Below, piece after piece: positions 25,201 to 40,200 of a stretch of 64,000 nt of DNA. Positions within the stretch are counted from its first letter, which is position 1. Every line of letters begins with the position of its first letter. The position numbers and the translations under genes were made by a program. The DNA is from Anthonomus grandis grandis (Eukaryota > Arthropoda > Insecta > Coleoptera > Curculionidae), in assembly GCF_022605725.1 (NCBI RefSeq), contig NC_065555.1, positions 13,034,938 to 13,098,937 of the forward strand, given 5' to 3'. Below the pieces are notes generated by a model that was not told the DNA's origin, searched no databases, and saw nothing but the letters and a program-made list of their open reading frames with translations.

Positions 25201-28200
25201 TAAAAGGTTGCCCATACCTTCGCCGGTAATGGCGCTGGTTGGCACTAAAGAAATGTAACTACGTGGATCGGGGTTTTCGTAGAACAGCGCTACGTTTAAG
25301 CCTTGTTCAGCGAACTGTAAAACCACTGATTTGGTTCTTTCTTCGAATTCGAGTTGGGTGTTTCTCGCCTGGGCCTTTATAATATCTCTGACGTCTTTTC
25401 TGTTCATTGTCTGCCAGTCGTACAGTCTAAATACAAGAAGATATTTAAGTAATGTATTTCATTGGATCAAAGTTATATTTTTTTAGAGAAAACAGAATGA
25501 GATGTTCTTTATAAATTATCAGTATTAGTAGAATATATCAAGAACCTTATTTTTACTAGATATTTTGGTTGTTAAAAATCTGTCTTCATAAAATTAATAG
25601 TAACGATGAACAAATAGAAATTAAGTTATTTTCCTGGCTTTTAAAACCTAGTTTCAGACATCTGAAGTTATTTTTTAATTTATTCCAGGCATGCTAAACC
25701 ATTCTAAATTTGTTTAAAGCCATTCTTTTAATGCAGTTGAAATTTGGTTTCTTCCATTCATGTATTTATATTAAACTTTAAATGTTTAGGGAAGATTTTT
25801 TGTATTTTATTAAAAACTTTTGAGGTCATTTTCTTTTTGTGTATTAAAGACCTTTATGTATAGAAAATTATTTATTAATTTAATGTCATTAAACTCGGAT
25901 GTTTAGAGCATTCTTCCAGGGATTTTAACTAATTTATAACATGTTTCAGACATTTGATATAAATTTATTTCAGATATTTGATTTTTATTTATATCTTCTT
26001 GATATTGAAATCCAAGTGTGTCTGTAGGCATTTGAACTCATTTATTTCATTGTATGTTAAAAACAATTATAGTTATTTTCCATTCTAATTCAGGTACTTA
26101 AAACCATTTTTCAATATTTTACCCTTCTTAGGTATTTTTTATTTCGTGCATTTGACGCCACTTTTTATGTCCTCTAGGTGTTTCAGCTAGTTTTAAATAT
26201 CTTGACCGTGCATTAATTTAATAAAAAGATGATATCTGATCGACAACAAGCTGTCAAAATAGGTGAAACATTAAGCTCTTTTAAAATTATTAAATATGGT
26301 GTTTCCAAAGGCATGGTTCTCGGTCAATTATTATTTATTCTTTATATAAAAGGTGGGTTTGTCATGAAGCTAAATAGTAAAATAGGAAACTTTGCGTATG
26401 AAACATTTTTATTCGTGGACTGAGACAAAACAGTGCAAGGCAAAATTTCATAAAATTAAAGGAGTGGTTTCATCTTAAAGACTAATAAAATGCACTTGGG
26501 GTTAACAGATTTAAGAAAACTATATTTTGGCTTTGTAAAATCTCATTTGGCATAAGGGCTGTGTGGACGGGGAGGCGTGACTAGCTAAGGTATCCGAACA
26601 TTAAATACCATGCAAAAATTGATTATTAAAGGCATTTATAACAAAAACATTAGATATTCTACAGAACAACATTTTATAGACTCTAATTTTTTTAAAGTAA
26701 GGCATTACATACTAAAAAAATCACTCTCAAAATCTTTAAAGAAAAGAAACCTCTAAAGTTTCCAATTCATCCACATGAGTACGTACATAGATGTAGCAAG
26801 ACTATAGCAACAAAGAATATCACTTTTTAGCACCTAAAATATATAATATGATTCCAAATCAAACTACAGATATTAAAAAAATAACAAAATAACTTAACAA
26901 TTAGATTTACAATTCAAATGGCAAGATTCAACGTCTATTTAATTAGATCAAAACGACGATCTATACAAGGTGTCCAAATGGGGTATCAGCACTTTATTTG
27001 TGCATTTAATCTTAGACGTGGCAACGCCGCCACTTACGGTGGGAATAAAAATGTAAACGGGTTCAAGGAATTTCAGTTGCAATGGAGCCGTTTTCCGGAG
27101 AGCAACGCGCTTTTTGTGTACGTGCATTTTACCAAAACAATAATTCAATCGTGACAGCACGCCGTCTATATCGCGCTTATTACCAATTACATGATATTCA
27201 ATTATTACCTAGCCCTGATGTTATTAGAAAATGGATCAGAATGTTTGAAGCTACTGGATCCACAGTGAAAATTCATAACCAGGCCGCCCACGAATCGTAA
27301 GAAGTGCAGAAAACATCGAACGAGTACGTCAATCAGTCAGAGAGAATCCAACCTTATCTGTACGGAAGCAATGTCAGACGACTACTCTCAAAAGATCATC
27401 TTTACATAACATTTTGACCAAAGACTTGCATCTGCATGCATATAAGATACAGTTAGTGCAAGAATTAAAACCGAGGGATTACAATACACGGTTAGAATTT
27501 GTCAATGAAATGATGGAACGATTCGTCGATTTCAATAACATTTTATTCAGTGATGAGGCTAATTTTCATTTAAATGGCCACGTAAATAAGCAAAATTGCA
27601 GGTACTGGTCTGACGTTAATCCTCGCAGAAAACACGAACGTCCACTGCATAGCCGCAAAGTGGTCGTATGCGCTGCTATGTCTGCTTATGGCATAATTGG
27701 GCCGTATTTTTTTGAAGATCAAAATAAACGGGCACTTACCGTTAATACCGAGCGGTATTGTGCAATGTTACAAGATCTCCGACAGTTTCAAGGTTTTAAC
27801 TTAGAAACCTGGTTTCAGCAGGATGATGCGACATGCCATACGTCAAATCGGGCAATTGAAGCTGTTCAACAATTATTCCCCAATAAAGTCATTTCAAGAA
27901 GAGGCAATATTAACTGGCCTCCTAAGAGTTCGTCGCCACTTGATTATTTCTTATGGGGTTACCTTAAAAGTAAGGTCTACGAGAATAATCCAGCTGATAC
28001 AAATCAATTAAAGCAAAATATCCAGGAGCAAATAAGATTAATATCAAGGGAAATGTGTGGACGGGTTATCAATAATCTTCGTTCTCGATTTGAAGAGTGC
28101 ATACAGCGCAACGGACACCATTTAGACAACATTGTTTTTGGTTCATAAATTTCCATTGACTGTACATTAATTTGCCATAAATAAATGATCATAGAAATAT

Positions 28201-31200
28201 GGTGTATCTGGTTTATGCAAACGTCACATTGCTGATACCCTTTTTGGACACCTTGTATATGTAAAAAAGTTAATATGCATGACTGCTAACTGTAACTTGG
28301 ATTCATATTAATTAATAAATTGTAAAAATGTGTAAGTTATAGGTGTATGGATTTTAAAAAAGTGTTGTGAACTTAACCCAGTTAATTAAGGTTAACTCCC
28401 TACATAGACTTAAAAACCTAAAAATGACTAAAGTACCAAATATTGACTGTATATACTAATATTTCTTGTATCCGTATACATTTATTAGTATTATAAGTCA
28501 TTTATTACAATATATTATTATGTCAAATATATTTAGAGTCATTTTCCATCTAATTTATTTTATGGGCCTTTTTGTAAAATTTCTTTGAATCCGTTTCTTT
28601 TAGTTCCTGGTCTAAAACTATTCCTTTAGGGAAATTATAACATGGTTTATTTCTTCCAGATATATGAAGCCATTTCTAATTTTTTCAGTTAAATCCAAAT
28701 CCTTACTGCTCCATAAGCAGTAAGGATTAGCCAAGGCTTCAAATCATTTTAACTAAAAGTTAGAGAAAAATAACCATATTTCTCAAAGAGATAATTTAAA
28801 TGTAATTAAAAAAAACATCTCTATATCTACAGTACACATATATAAATTTACACCTATTTAATTTAAAGTTTAAAAAATTTCATCAAAATTATAACAATAG
28901 TCAATAAGAAATAAAGTTCTACTGGGACAATGAACTCAACAATATTTTCCTTGCTGCACTTAGCTATTTATTTCACTTTTTAGGTATGCTCTCTGTAAGG
29001 TTTTATAAGAGCAATTAGAAGTTTATTATCCATAATTTCTTCGTAAAATATGGACTCATAATAACGTAGGCCACATTTAAACAATAAATTATTATAACAG
29101 CTGGGAAAACTTACCTATCAATCTTATTCAGTGCAACAATAAAAGGGCATTTTTTCTTCTTCAATAAGTTTATAGACTCGATAGTTTGCTGTTCCAGACC
29201 ATGCATAATGTCCACCACTAAAATTGATATATCGCAAAGGGATGAGCCACGATTCCTAAGGTTTGAGAACGATTCGTGCCCAGGTGTATCAATAATCAAT
29301 AAACCGGGTAATTTCAGTTCCATATCAGACGCCTAAAAAAGTCTATTTTTAGATATTGTTAATCAAATTAATAAAAAAAGGAGTGGACTACATTGGTGAC
29401 CAAAAATAAATTGACAAAACAATTTTAACATTTATTTCCATTGTTTTCTTAATTTTTATCTTAAATATCTGCAAGTATTATTTCTTTATGCAATAAGTGT
29501 TACTATAGTAAAGCATAGTAGACCTAATTACCAAGGAAAAATAATTATAAATGTACATAAACAAACTTAAAATATATTTTCATAAAGAGTGGTCAGAAGT
29601 AAATTGACAAACCAACATTTTTCATTTCTTTTAATAACAAAAAGAGCAAAATATCCTATATTAATTAATATTGTGTAGCTTCTGTTCTTTACAAGAGCTG
29701 GGCATAGACTCAATTAACTTATTGATCAGGGACATATCAATTATTATTATCTGGCATTTATTACAATTAACATTTATTACAAACATACAAATCATTTCTT
29801 ACTATAACTTTTTAACATTACAATAAACACAAAGCACAGAGAAAACTCGCGCGTGAAAGAGTATCTTGCAATGGCTTAAAAAGTTCTTGTTTGTTTTTAT
29901 CTCGTATTTGTCTATCCAGATAAACCGACAAATTTTCTATCGGGTTCATGTCGGGCGACTAAGACGGCCACTTAATAACGTTGATTTTTTTAATTATCAA
30001 GCCAATCTTTAAATTTAATTTTTTTTTCAAATTTCGAATCCGTTTTTCTCCAAACTAATTTATAAGTTGTCTAGGTGCTATTTAAGTAAACTTATGTGTA
30101 GGTATTATAACCAACCTTTTTTTGCTAAGAATAACATTATTGAATATTGAATCGAATTCAAACAAATAAATAAATAAAATAGATATTTTTTTAATCACAA
30201 ATTTACTTACCCCCTTAACAATTTTAATTTGTTCTTTAATAGCTTCAATGGGAACATTGGTGGCACCAATCTGTTGGGTAATTCCACCTGCTTCTCCATC
30301 TTGAACGTTCGTTCTCCTTAATTTGTCTAAGATCTTCGTTTTTCCAGTATCTACGTGACCCAATACGCAAACCACACCAGCACGAAGGTTATCCAGACTT
30401 CGGTTCTTTTCGGCTTCTTCTTTTCTTTTCTATGAACAATAATAGCAGTTAATTTAGCCAATATTACAAAAGATTTCATACATAAAATGGAACAAAAAGT
30501 AGTTAAAAAATTGCAGCGCATTTTAAACTGAGTTAATGTAAAAAATGTTATAAAAACTATTAAAAATGTTCATTCTTACCCTGATTCTTTCTTCGGCTCT
30601 TTCTCTCACACGTTCCGCAAGTGTTCTACCGTCCTCCTCTTCATCATCCTCATCATCGTCGTCAGAATCGCTTTCGTCTTCGTCAGAATCTGAATCTTCT
30701 TCGTTGCTACTCTCTTTAGCTTCATCTTTTTCGGCCTAATAAAAAACGTGTGATAGATAATATTTTTATGCCTCAAAAATATTGCAAAATGTTGGATAAC
30801 TACTTTTTTGCTGTAGAAAATAGAAACTTGATTCAAAGACTGAGATGTGCAATCAGTCACATAGAAACTTTTATGTAACTACTAAAAAATTGGAGAAATC
30901 AAAGGATTCTGAGAAAAATTGAGATTTATCATTTTTCTATCTCAGAAGAGTTTCAAAATTTTGGATAACTTTTTTACTATAGAAGATAGAGATTTACAAC
31001 CTCGCAAATATAAAAGGCGTATACAACCCTGTATCTTTTAGGTAATTACCAAGGAATCTAATAAATAAAAGGTTTTTGAGTAAAAGTTAAATTTGTGATT
31101 TTGAGCATTTTTATCTGTCAGATGAACATCAAAATTCTGGATAACGTTTTTGCTTTAAAGATTAAAACTTGATTCAAAAACTGAGATGTGCATTAAGTCA

Positions 31201-34200
31201 CGCAGAATCTTTTAACCACAAAAAAAAACTTAGAAATCAAAAGTTTATTATTTTAGGCATTTTTATGCCTCAGAGGATTTGCAAAATTGTAGATAACTTG
31301 TTTGCTATTAAAGATCAAACCTTCATTCAGATACTAACATATGCACCAAGTCATATAGTGTCTTTCAAGAAACCACAAAAAATTAGAGAAAGCAATGGTT
31401 GTGAAGAAATAGTGAAATTTGTTTTACTAGAATTTCTGTTCAACACATTTTAAATAATTTTCGAAAGTGTTAATGTCTACTAATTGTAAAAAAGATCAAA
31501 CCTTCATTCAGATACTAACATATGCACCAAGTCATATAGTGTCTTTCAAGAAACCACAAAAAAATTAGAGAAAGCAATGGTTGTGAAGAAATAGTGAAAT
31601 TTGTTTTACTAGAATTTCTGTTCAACACATTTTAAATAATTTTCGAAAGTGTTAATGTCTACTAATTGTAAATGGAAACGTATCATCCATGTTTCTTTAA
31701 GAGACCAAACGAAAACAAAACAATTATGTTAATTGTAAATGTGCTACATTTTAAAAATTTTAAAATTAATAACTACCTTAACTGTCTTAGGTGCGTCATT
31801 AACTTGATTTTCTGACTCCTTTTTGTTTTCTTCAGATTCACCTTCAGACTCACTATCCGAAGATGCGTCCCAGGTATCTTTAACATCATCTTCTTCCTCT
31901 TTTGGCTCTAAAAAATTTATTAGTTTTAAGTAATATACAGAATTACTGATACTTCATGCATGTATAATAGATATCAATTAATTTAAATATTATATGTACG
32001 CGCTTTTTCTTTAATAATCGTTTTCTTAAATAAATAATCTCTTATTTACAATAACAGCATTGAAATTTAAATTAGCAAAACAAACAAAAATTCAATGAAA
32101 TTTCCCATTAAAAAAAAATTAGCAAAGCATTGGACTGAAAAATTACAAGGAAACGATTGTTTTTCATATTTATGTGTCGACTAGTATGTTACAGAAAAAA
32201 TAATAAATTGATGTCAAAAATATAACAATTTTTGAAAATTGAAAAAGTTTAATTAGCTTTTCTTTCCCTAAGTTATTATGAAACTATACAAGCTACTTTG
32301 TTCAATTTTTCTGGTGCTATAAAAATAAAAAAATATTATTTATTTCTCTTATATATTAGTTTATTATTAATTATTAGCCTATTTAAACGATAATTTATAC
32401 TTGAGTTTTATAAATAAAATAAATCTCTACACCTAGTGTTGCTCTGAGAAACTGTAAAGCCAATTTTTCCCAATAATTCTGGAGAATCTATTTAAGCTAG
32501 CTATTAACAATTTTAAATGAAAAAGTTAAATCAAACATAATCCTACGATTTTCTAAGCTTGGAATATTTAGTAAGTCTAGCATATAAAAATAATTAATTT
32601 CCTCTGTAGGAGTTTTAAGTTAATATATGGCATTTATGAAATGGTCCCCAAATACTACTTGAATAATCTAGGATAGACCTCACAAGGGAACAGTGAAAAT
32701 TGTTAAAATACACAATACTATTAAAGACAGACTCCTTCAAAAATCCCAACAGTTTTAGTGCTTTATTTGAAATAAAGTCATAATGGTTTTTAAAACTTTG
32801 AAAGTTGAATCGAAAAAGACTCCTAAATGTTTAAAGATGGTCACTGGTTCCAAAAAAGGGCTGTCTAGACCATAATTAAATAAAATTGCTTGAGAATGTC
32901 TATTCGAATGCATAATCTTACATTTATTTACGTTCAGTTTTAAATCATTACCGCTGCACCAGTAAGTGAACTTATTTAGATCGGATTGCATCTTTACACA
33001 GTCTCTTATATGTCTAATAACCCGAAGGATTTTTAAATCAAGTGCGTACATTTTTCATTAAGTCATTTTTAAAGCAAATGAACGAAATTGTAGACAACTC
33101 TTCAAAGTCTCCCATGAAAGGTAGTTTCTTATTTTTACTGTCGGGTAGCACCCCAATCACAAATAAAATTATCAACGAATATCTAAGGTTGCTATTTTTT
33201 TAATTAAAATTTGTTCACTCTATCAAACGCCTTTGAGAAGTCGGTGTAGATTACGTTGACCTGAGGCCTCTCTCCAAAGGCATCTAAAATAAACTCTTTA
33301 AGGACCATCAAATTCGTGGCTTTAGACCTACGTGATATAAAACTATGTTCTCCAGGAATTATGATATTTTTTATCGGGAAAAATATTTTTGAAGCTATAA
33401 TTGATGCGGAAATTTCTGAAAAAACTTTTTTTTTTGGGTTCTAGTGCTACTTTTAAAAATAGGTGTAATATAACTTTTCTTCCATTTTTTCCATTCATTA
33501 GGAAAACACCACAGGACAAAGAATATTACAATTTAAAATAAATAAATTAAAGACAATCATTAATAAAAACTGCTGTCTACTTAATTTTCCTAGTTTTTCA
33601 ATTTTATGAAAAATTTCCAATAAACTAATATCACAGGTATTTAAACTTATGGTCTTAAAATATAAGCTATACAGGTTGAAAAGTTAAATAAAGATTGAAT
33701 AAAATGGATTAGAGGCAATAGAAGGGGTGAACTTACATAACACATCCTTAAATATTAAATAATTTTTAATTATAAAGAAAAGTAAAGGTAACTAAAATTG
33801 TTTTAGTTTTTACCGATGAGATTTTAAAATATTATTCTTGTTTTATTTTAATTTATTTTATAGTAGAGCACAAAGAGCGCACAGACTCAATAATTTATAA
33901 ATTTTTTCCAACAAGGTTTAGAGAACTTTGATTATTTATCTGTATTTGGTATTTATTTTTAAAGACATCTATTAATCAATACCACATATATATAAGGATA
34001 AAATTAAAGACATATCTGCAGTTATAAGAAAAGTTTCTAAAGTTTAGGTTAAGGATAAAAATTATATTTTCAGTAAACTCAATGAGATGGTACTACAACA
34101 CAAGATGTAACAAAAAGAATTTTCCTTATTGAAACTAATTCAATAATACACATAGTTTTTAAGATATACCTGGTTATCTCCTTAGTTGGAAGATAATAAT

Positions 34201-37200
34201 CAAAAATAATTCCTGGTAAAAATATATTAAATTTAAATCAAGAAAATTAAAAAAAAAACAAACAAATATTGACAAAAAGTGGTAACCCTAAAATCAGGAA
34301 TTTATGTTATTTTTTTTCTAAACATTCCTGCTTTTAAGTTATTTTATGTTAACTTATATAAATCTTAAGGTACTAAAGATAATTTTAAAAAAATGATTAC
34401 CTTCGCTTTTTACATCCTCTTTGGTAGGGACTTCCTGTGCATCTCCAGGCTGAGAATCCACTGCTTTTTGCTCATCTTTCACCTCATGTCCGGCTTGTTC
34501 CTTTTTTTGTTTGTTTGGTCTTATCCTGGTTCCGAGCCTGGCTGGTCTTTTTTCTCCTACATCCGGTAATTCAACACCTTGTGCCTTAAATTAAATATGT
34601 TGATATAATCCATCCTCTTATCCAGGAAAAAAGCATTCAAGTTTGTTTTAAACAAGAAACGAAGATATTCTAGGTGTTTTATTAGATAAAATTTTTAAAC
34701 AATTACCTTTAAGCTATCGATTAACACTTGAGCTCTTGCCCGATCAGCCTTCTGCTTAGCAGTCAATAATTTACCCTCCGCCTTAAGTCTTTCCTTGCGT
34801 TCCTTCTCTTTTTGTTTTTTCTTTTCCTTCTTTTCTTGTTCTAACCTAAGGGCTTCTAATCTTGCATTTTCAGCCTCCTCTTCTCTTTTCAGTCTCTCCT
34901 CCTCTTCACGTTTTATTCTTTCTTCTTCCTCCTTGATTTTCTTTAAAGCTTCTTGCATAGCTGCAATAGTTTTCTTGGCCGGACCTGCAATAGATGTCAA
35001 TAAATTATTATAATTATTTAAAAATGTAATGGCAATAGTAACCTTTTTTATTCTTGGCATCCTTATCTTCTTTCTCCTTTGCTCCCTTTTTCTTTTTGCC
35101 TGTCGCACTTTCATCAATCGCTTCTCCGTCATCTTCCTTGTCTTTTTCATCTCCCACTTTGTCTTTTCCTTTCTTTTTCTTCTTTTTACTACTTTCCTTT
35201 TCTTCTGATGGTTCTCTTACCTCTTCTGGATCTTTATTCTGCTCGGAAATCTATAAACATATTAATTTAACGTTTCTCCTTTGGGAATATTTATTTTTAA
35301 GCAAACCTCCGTTTTTTCTTCAGAGTCTTCTTTCTGAATAGTTTTGGCAGATAGTTTTTTTTGCTTCTCTCTTTCTTTCTTCTCCTTCTTCTTTTGAGCG
35401 GCAGTTTTCATAGTTCCGCCATCAGTTGGCTCATCCTCATTTGCCTTTTCCTCAACTTCTTCCACCTCTTGATCTCTACCCTTCTTTTTTCCTTTTTTGC
35501 CCGCTGGTTTAGCTTCTTGTTCTTCTTGTTGAGCAATAGGAGTCTCATCTTTTTTAACTCCTACAAATATAAAATATTGATAGCTTCATAATAAGGTTTG
35601 ATTAAAAATTTCAAACACTTTTCTTTGGGATTCAGTACTTGTCTTCCAGATAAAATTTACCTGAATATTCCATTTCTAGCTCGGCCAAAGCTCTTTCTAA
35701 TTCATCATCATCTTCGTCTTTCTTCCTCTTGCTTTTCTTTCCTTTTTTGCCACCCTGTTGTGGTTCGGGCTTAATCTTTTTGTTTTTGGGAGCTGTTTCA
35801 ATTTCTTCTTTTTCACTCTCATTGTCACTCTGAACAGCCTAAATTATATATTGTTCTAAATTAATATTAATTAACAGAATTATTGTTTTTTAAAATATAT
35901 TGTTTCCATATTATTGTTTTCGTCATTTTTTGTTGGTATTGTCATCAAAACGGTATGAAAAGGAAAATGTTGCATTATAAATTTTTTACCCCTAAATAAG
36001 GTCTTTTATCTTGATTTTAATGACAATTAAGCTTAAAATTGTAAACTAAATTTCAGAAAATATTGACCTTTTAATAAAAAACCACATAATATAAATACCA
36101 CAGTTAACAGAGCTATTGTTGAAATCAAGAAATAATGTGATTTTAAATGCAATTTATATGATGTGTTTTTGGAAAATCACATTCTTGGACGAAAATCAAT
36201 TCTTAGGTTTATTTATTGACAATAATCTAAAATTTGAAAGTCAAATCACACAGTTGTATCGAAAAGAATCAGCAAATTATTATGGTCTTAAGGTGGTAGC
36301 AGGAGAATTTGGTTTTGAAACGCGGAGAAATGTTTAGGTTTCTTTAATTGAATTTTAATCATATATTAAGCTAGTGTATGGTGCTAGTGCTATATATGGT
36401 TAGTGTTTCTGAGGTGTATGCACACATTACTTATTTAATAGTATTTTTGTCTTGTAAAAGAGAGTTATCTGAGGTCTGTGTAATGTAAGAATAAGTGTCA
36501 GATAATTTTAGCCAAGATTTTTGTGAACATGAGGTTAACCCTACAATATTAATAAAAACAAAAGTACATAAGCTAATAAGAGTCAAATATATTCTAATTC
36601 CACTATCTATTGGGTCTGGTTCTGGGAAGTAATTGTTTTTACAAAGGTATTCAAACTAATCATATCCAAGTCTAAATCACTTGCAAAAGAATTAAAATAT
36701 TTACACAATTTATAAACTGGTGAATTCTTATAAATATTGTTTTGGGAAATTCCAGATGGAATTTTATATTTTTTATTTTGTATTTCCATTATTTACAAAG
36801 AAAGGAAGGACTAAAGAAGTTGTGTAAAAAAAATAATTTTATTTGTTAATAGTTATTGACTTAAGTTTATTTGTTAAGACAAGTTTTAGTCCCCTGGTTT
36901 TGTAAGGGTAATTTATCAAATTTCTTCAAAAGTAAATGTTGGTTATACCTTACTGTGGATAATATCCAAATTTTTTATAAAACATTAATTTCAAAAATGT
37001 ATGTTGTGCGCGTTGTATAGTTTTAATGTATACTTCATATTAAGATCATGTGATACTACTGTATTCTATTCTTGGTAATATCAAACTATCAAAAAGTTTC
37101 AGACAATACTTTACATTAAAACTTTGGGTAGATCTAATGATGAAGCCCATTCCATTGTTTTATGGCTCTTACTTGCCATACTAACAATGTAGTCTGTCAA

Positions 37201-40200
37201 GACCATAGACATATAGTCGATTATCAAACCCAAGTCTCCTTCTTTTTTTAAACTCACAAGCTGTATACCATTAATGCTATAAATATATGATATAAAATCC
37301 CTTTTATTAAAATTTATTATTTATATTTATAGAACAAAAGACATTGCACAACACTGTTTAATATTGAAATTAAAGCAATTTATGTTACACCAGTCCACCA
37401 CAATATTCAAATTACTTTGTAAACAAATGCAATCATCTATATTACTAATTAGCAAACACATATCATATTAATACAATTGAAAAATAACAGAAGTCCTAAA
37501 TTGGAGCCTTGGTGGACTTCAGAGGAACAAGCAAAATATCAGATCTGGATCATACTGTTCCATATTTAACAAATAAGGTTTGACAAGTTCAATCAATATA
37601 TGTATAGTTTTTAAAACTATGTCTAACCTTATCAAATGCCCTTTCCATATCTGTATATATTACATCAACTTGTTTTTTTTCATAAAAGTGCTTTGTGAAC
37701 AAACTGAACAACTGTTATTAGATTGGTTAATGTAGATTTATTTGTCAGAAACCCATGCTGGTATTCAGATATATTAACATAACTTCTTCATACAATCTAT
37801 CAAATAATGCCATCTCAAACTGTTTAGAAACTACATTTAAAATAATAACAGATCTATAGTTACCTACATCAAGTTTCGCACCTTTTTTAAATAACAGAAT
37901 AACATTACTTTCTTGTTTATAGAATAGGCTGAAGTTTTTAGACTGATGTTAAATATGTAATGAAGAGGCTCCGCCAATAAATCTCCACATACACTCCATA
38001 TGATATTAATATAATATATAGACTTAATTTAACCCTTTTCTAATATTCACTATATGTCCTTTTTATTTCTGTTTTTATATTTTGCCTGATTTCTTCATAT
38101 TTATTGCACCAACATTGAAAATGTTTTTAAATTTATTAAATAATCTTTCTTTGTCTTTGATCATTTTATTAATTTTAGCATTATACCATACAGAAAACAC
38201 CACCAATTTGAGATGTTACTGAAACACATCCTGTAATAATTTTATGTAACATATGGTAAAACCCATTTACAGATTCATCAACATTACTATACTCATATAG
38301 ACTTGGCCATTGAATTATGTATACATTTGATATAAGTTGGCCTTTTTGAAATGCTTGTATTTGATGTTTCTTATTAGTTTTCATAATTCATGCCTATAAC
38401 TGAGATTACCCTCAAGAGTGAGATAAACTGTGGATGATACCAATCCACAGGCAACAATGGATCATCACTAATTAATACTATGTACCCCTTAAAATGGGGG
38501 GTAACTATAATTAAATCTAATAAAACTTTTAAAACATTAGGTGCATTATTGCTTTGTATAGAGCACAATGGACATTCAAAACAATGCCACAAAGATTAAA
38601 ATCACCTAAAATTAAACACTTACCACCTGAAAGAAGTGTTTGATACATTATACCTGGTACAAAGTAAACAAGTACAATATATAGACACTCTTTTAAAACT
38701 AATTTTAGTACATAGCACCTCCAATTCACTATCAAATATATCACATCTTACTTTGATACATTTTTTACTTAAAGCTATCAATAGACAATCCGCTTGCTTT
38801 TTACCTGTGAAGGCTTCATTTCTGTCCACTCTAATACTATTCGGTTTGTATTAAATTCATTCAATTAGGTTTTAGTAAGAGCAATTATACCACTATCATT
38901 ATTTAACATATTCAACTTCAGCTCTGGTAATTTAGTTTTTACACCCCAGATGTTCTGATAATAAACAGATAGTTGTGTAGGTAGGTTATTTCTTGTAAAA
39001 AAACCTTGAAAATTTGTAGGTATATTACCAAATAGAATATAAAAATCTTTGGTTAAATGGATAGTATTTCTACCACTAACCAGATTATTTTGAGACCCAC
39101 ACAATAATGTTGCTTGGTTCTCATTTATCTATATATGGATTAATGTTTAATTTCCTATGAGCTTTGACTTCTTGATTAGTAACATTAATTAGCGATTCAG
39201 AAAAATTATTACTTCCCATGTTCCTACCTATCCTATTAACATAGTAACATTTTCTGTGTGTTTTTTTATCAATATTATTGATAGTAACGTTCTATCTTCA
39301 ATGCTGTATTTATGGATTCTTTAATTTATTGTACGAATGAGCCATTTATTTTACTTTGTTAAAAACAGTTTTTGTTGTAACTATGATGCATATTTTCACT
39401 AGTTAAATTTTTTTTTGTATGGTATTTATACTTACATCTTCCTCACTATCTTCCACTTGAAGCAGAGCAAATGCACTCTGTGTTTTAGCTATTGGAATAT
39501 CCTCTTCAGAATCACTTTCTTGCTTATCTTTCTTCTTGTTTGATTTCTTTGTTTTAATGGCTGGTTTGGCCTGTTCATTTTCTACATCTTCCTTATCCCT
39601 ACAACAACAAGATGGGCATTACAATAAGCATTAATGGGTTAAATCTAGATTTGGCATTTTTGCATAATTTACTACAGACATTTAATATTTTCACCAAATG
39701 GCTTGTATTTCATAGAATTAACCATTATAACTTGTGTATTTGATATCCCAATTACACTAAATGGTGTAATTGGGATATCAAATATTATTTTAATTTTTTT
39801 TTATAGATATCATAGGCAGTCTTGGCAGACTTAGATCTAGTTATTGTACCAATACCACTTTTCACATAAGTGTTTCTGTTTCTTTCTGTTGTCTTCTGTT
39901 ATATGATTGTATATTGTTTGTTTCTGCTCTTCTTTCAGTACTGTTATTGGACCACATTCCGCACCCTTAATATAGTAAAAAATTGTATGTTTTAAATTTT
40001 TAATTAAAAAACTAGTGCATATTAGACAAGCATCTAGCTTTGTGATCTGTAGCAGTTCTACAAAATAAATAGTTTAAGAGAATTTCTTCTTCCACTCTTG
40101 TCATATATTTATTGCAATAGAAATAAGTACTTGAAATTTGTATAGGATATGTAAAGTTTATAAGTGGTTTATTACATAATTACATCACTATTCATTTAAG

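Noticed and set aside
31169..31453. 94-codon plus-strand frame
   Set aside because: Lies wholly in the tandem repeat array of eIF5B intron 9; open by chance.
34795..35591. Long plus-strand frames rich in Ser, Phe and Leu
   Set aside because: They are antisense shadows of the Lys/Glu-rich eIF5B exons; AAG/GAA-rich sense codons give CTT/TTC on the other strand.
38374..38854. Cluster of 67-72 codon frames on both strands
   Set aside because: Fragments and shadows of the broken LINE endonuclease region, not separate genes.
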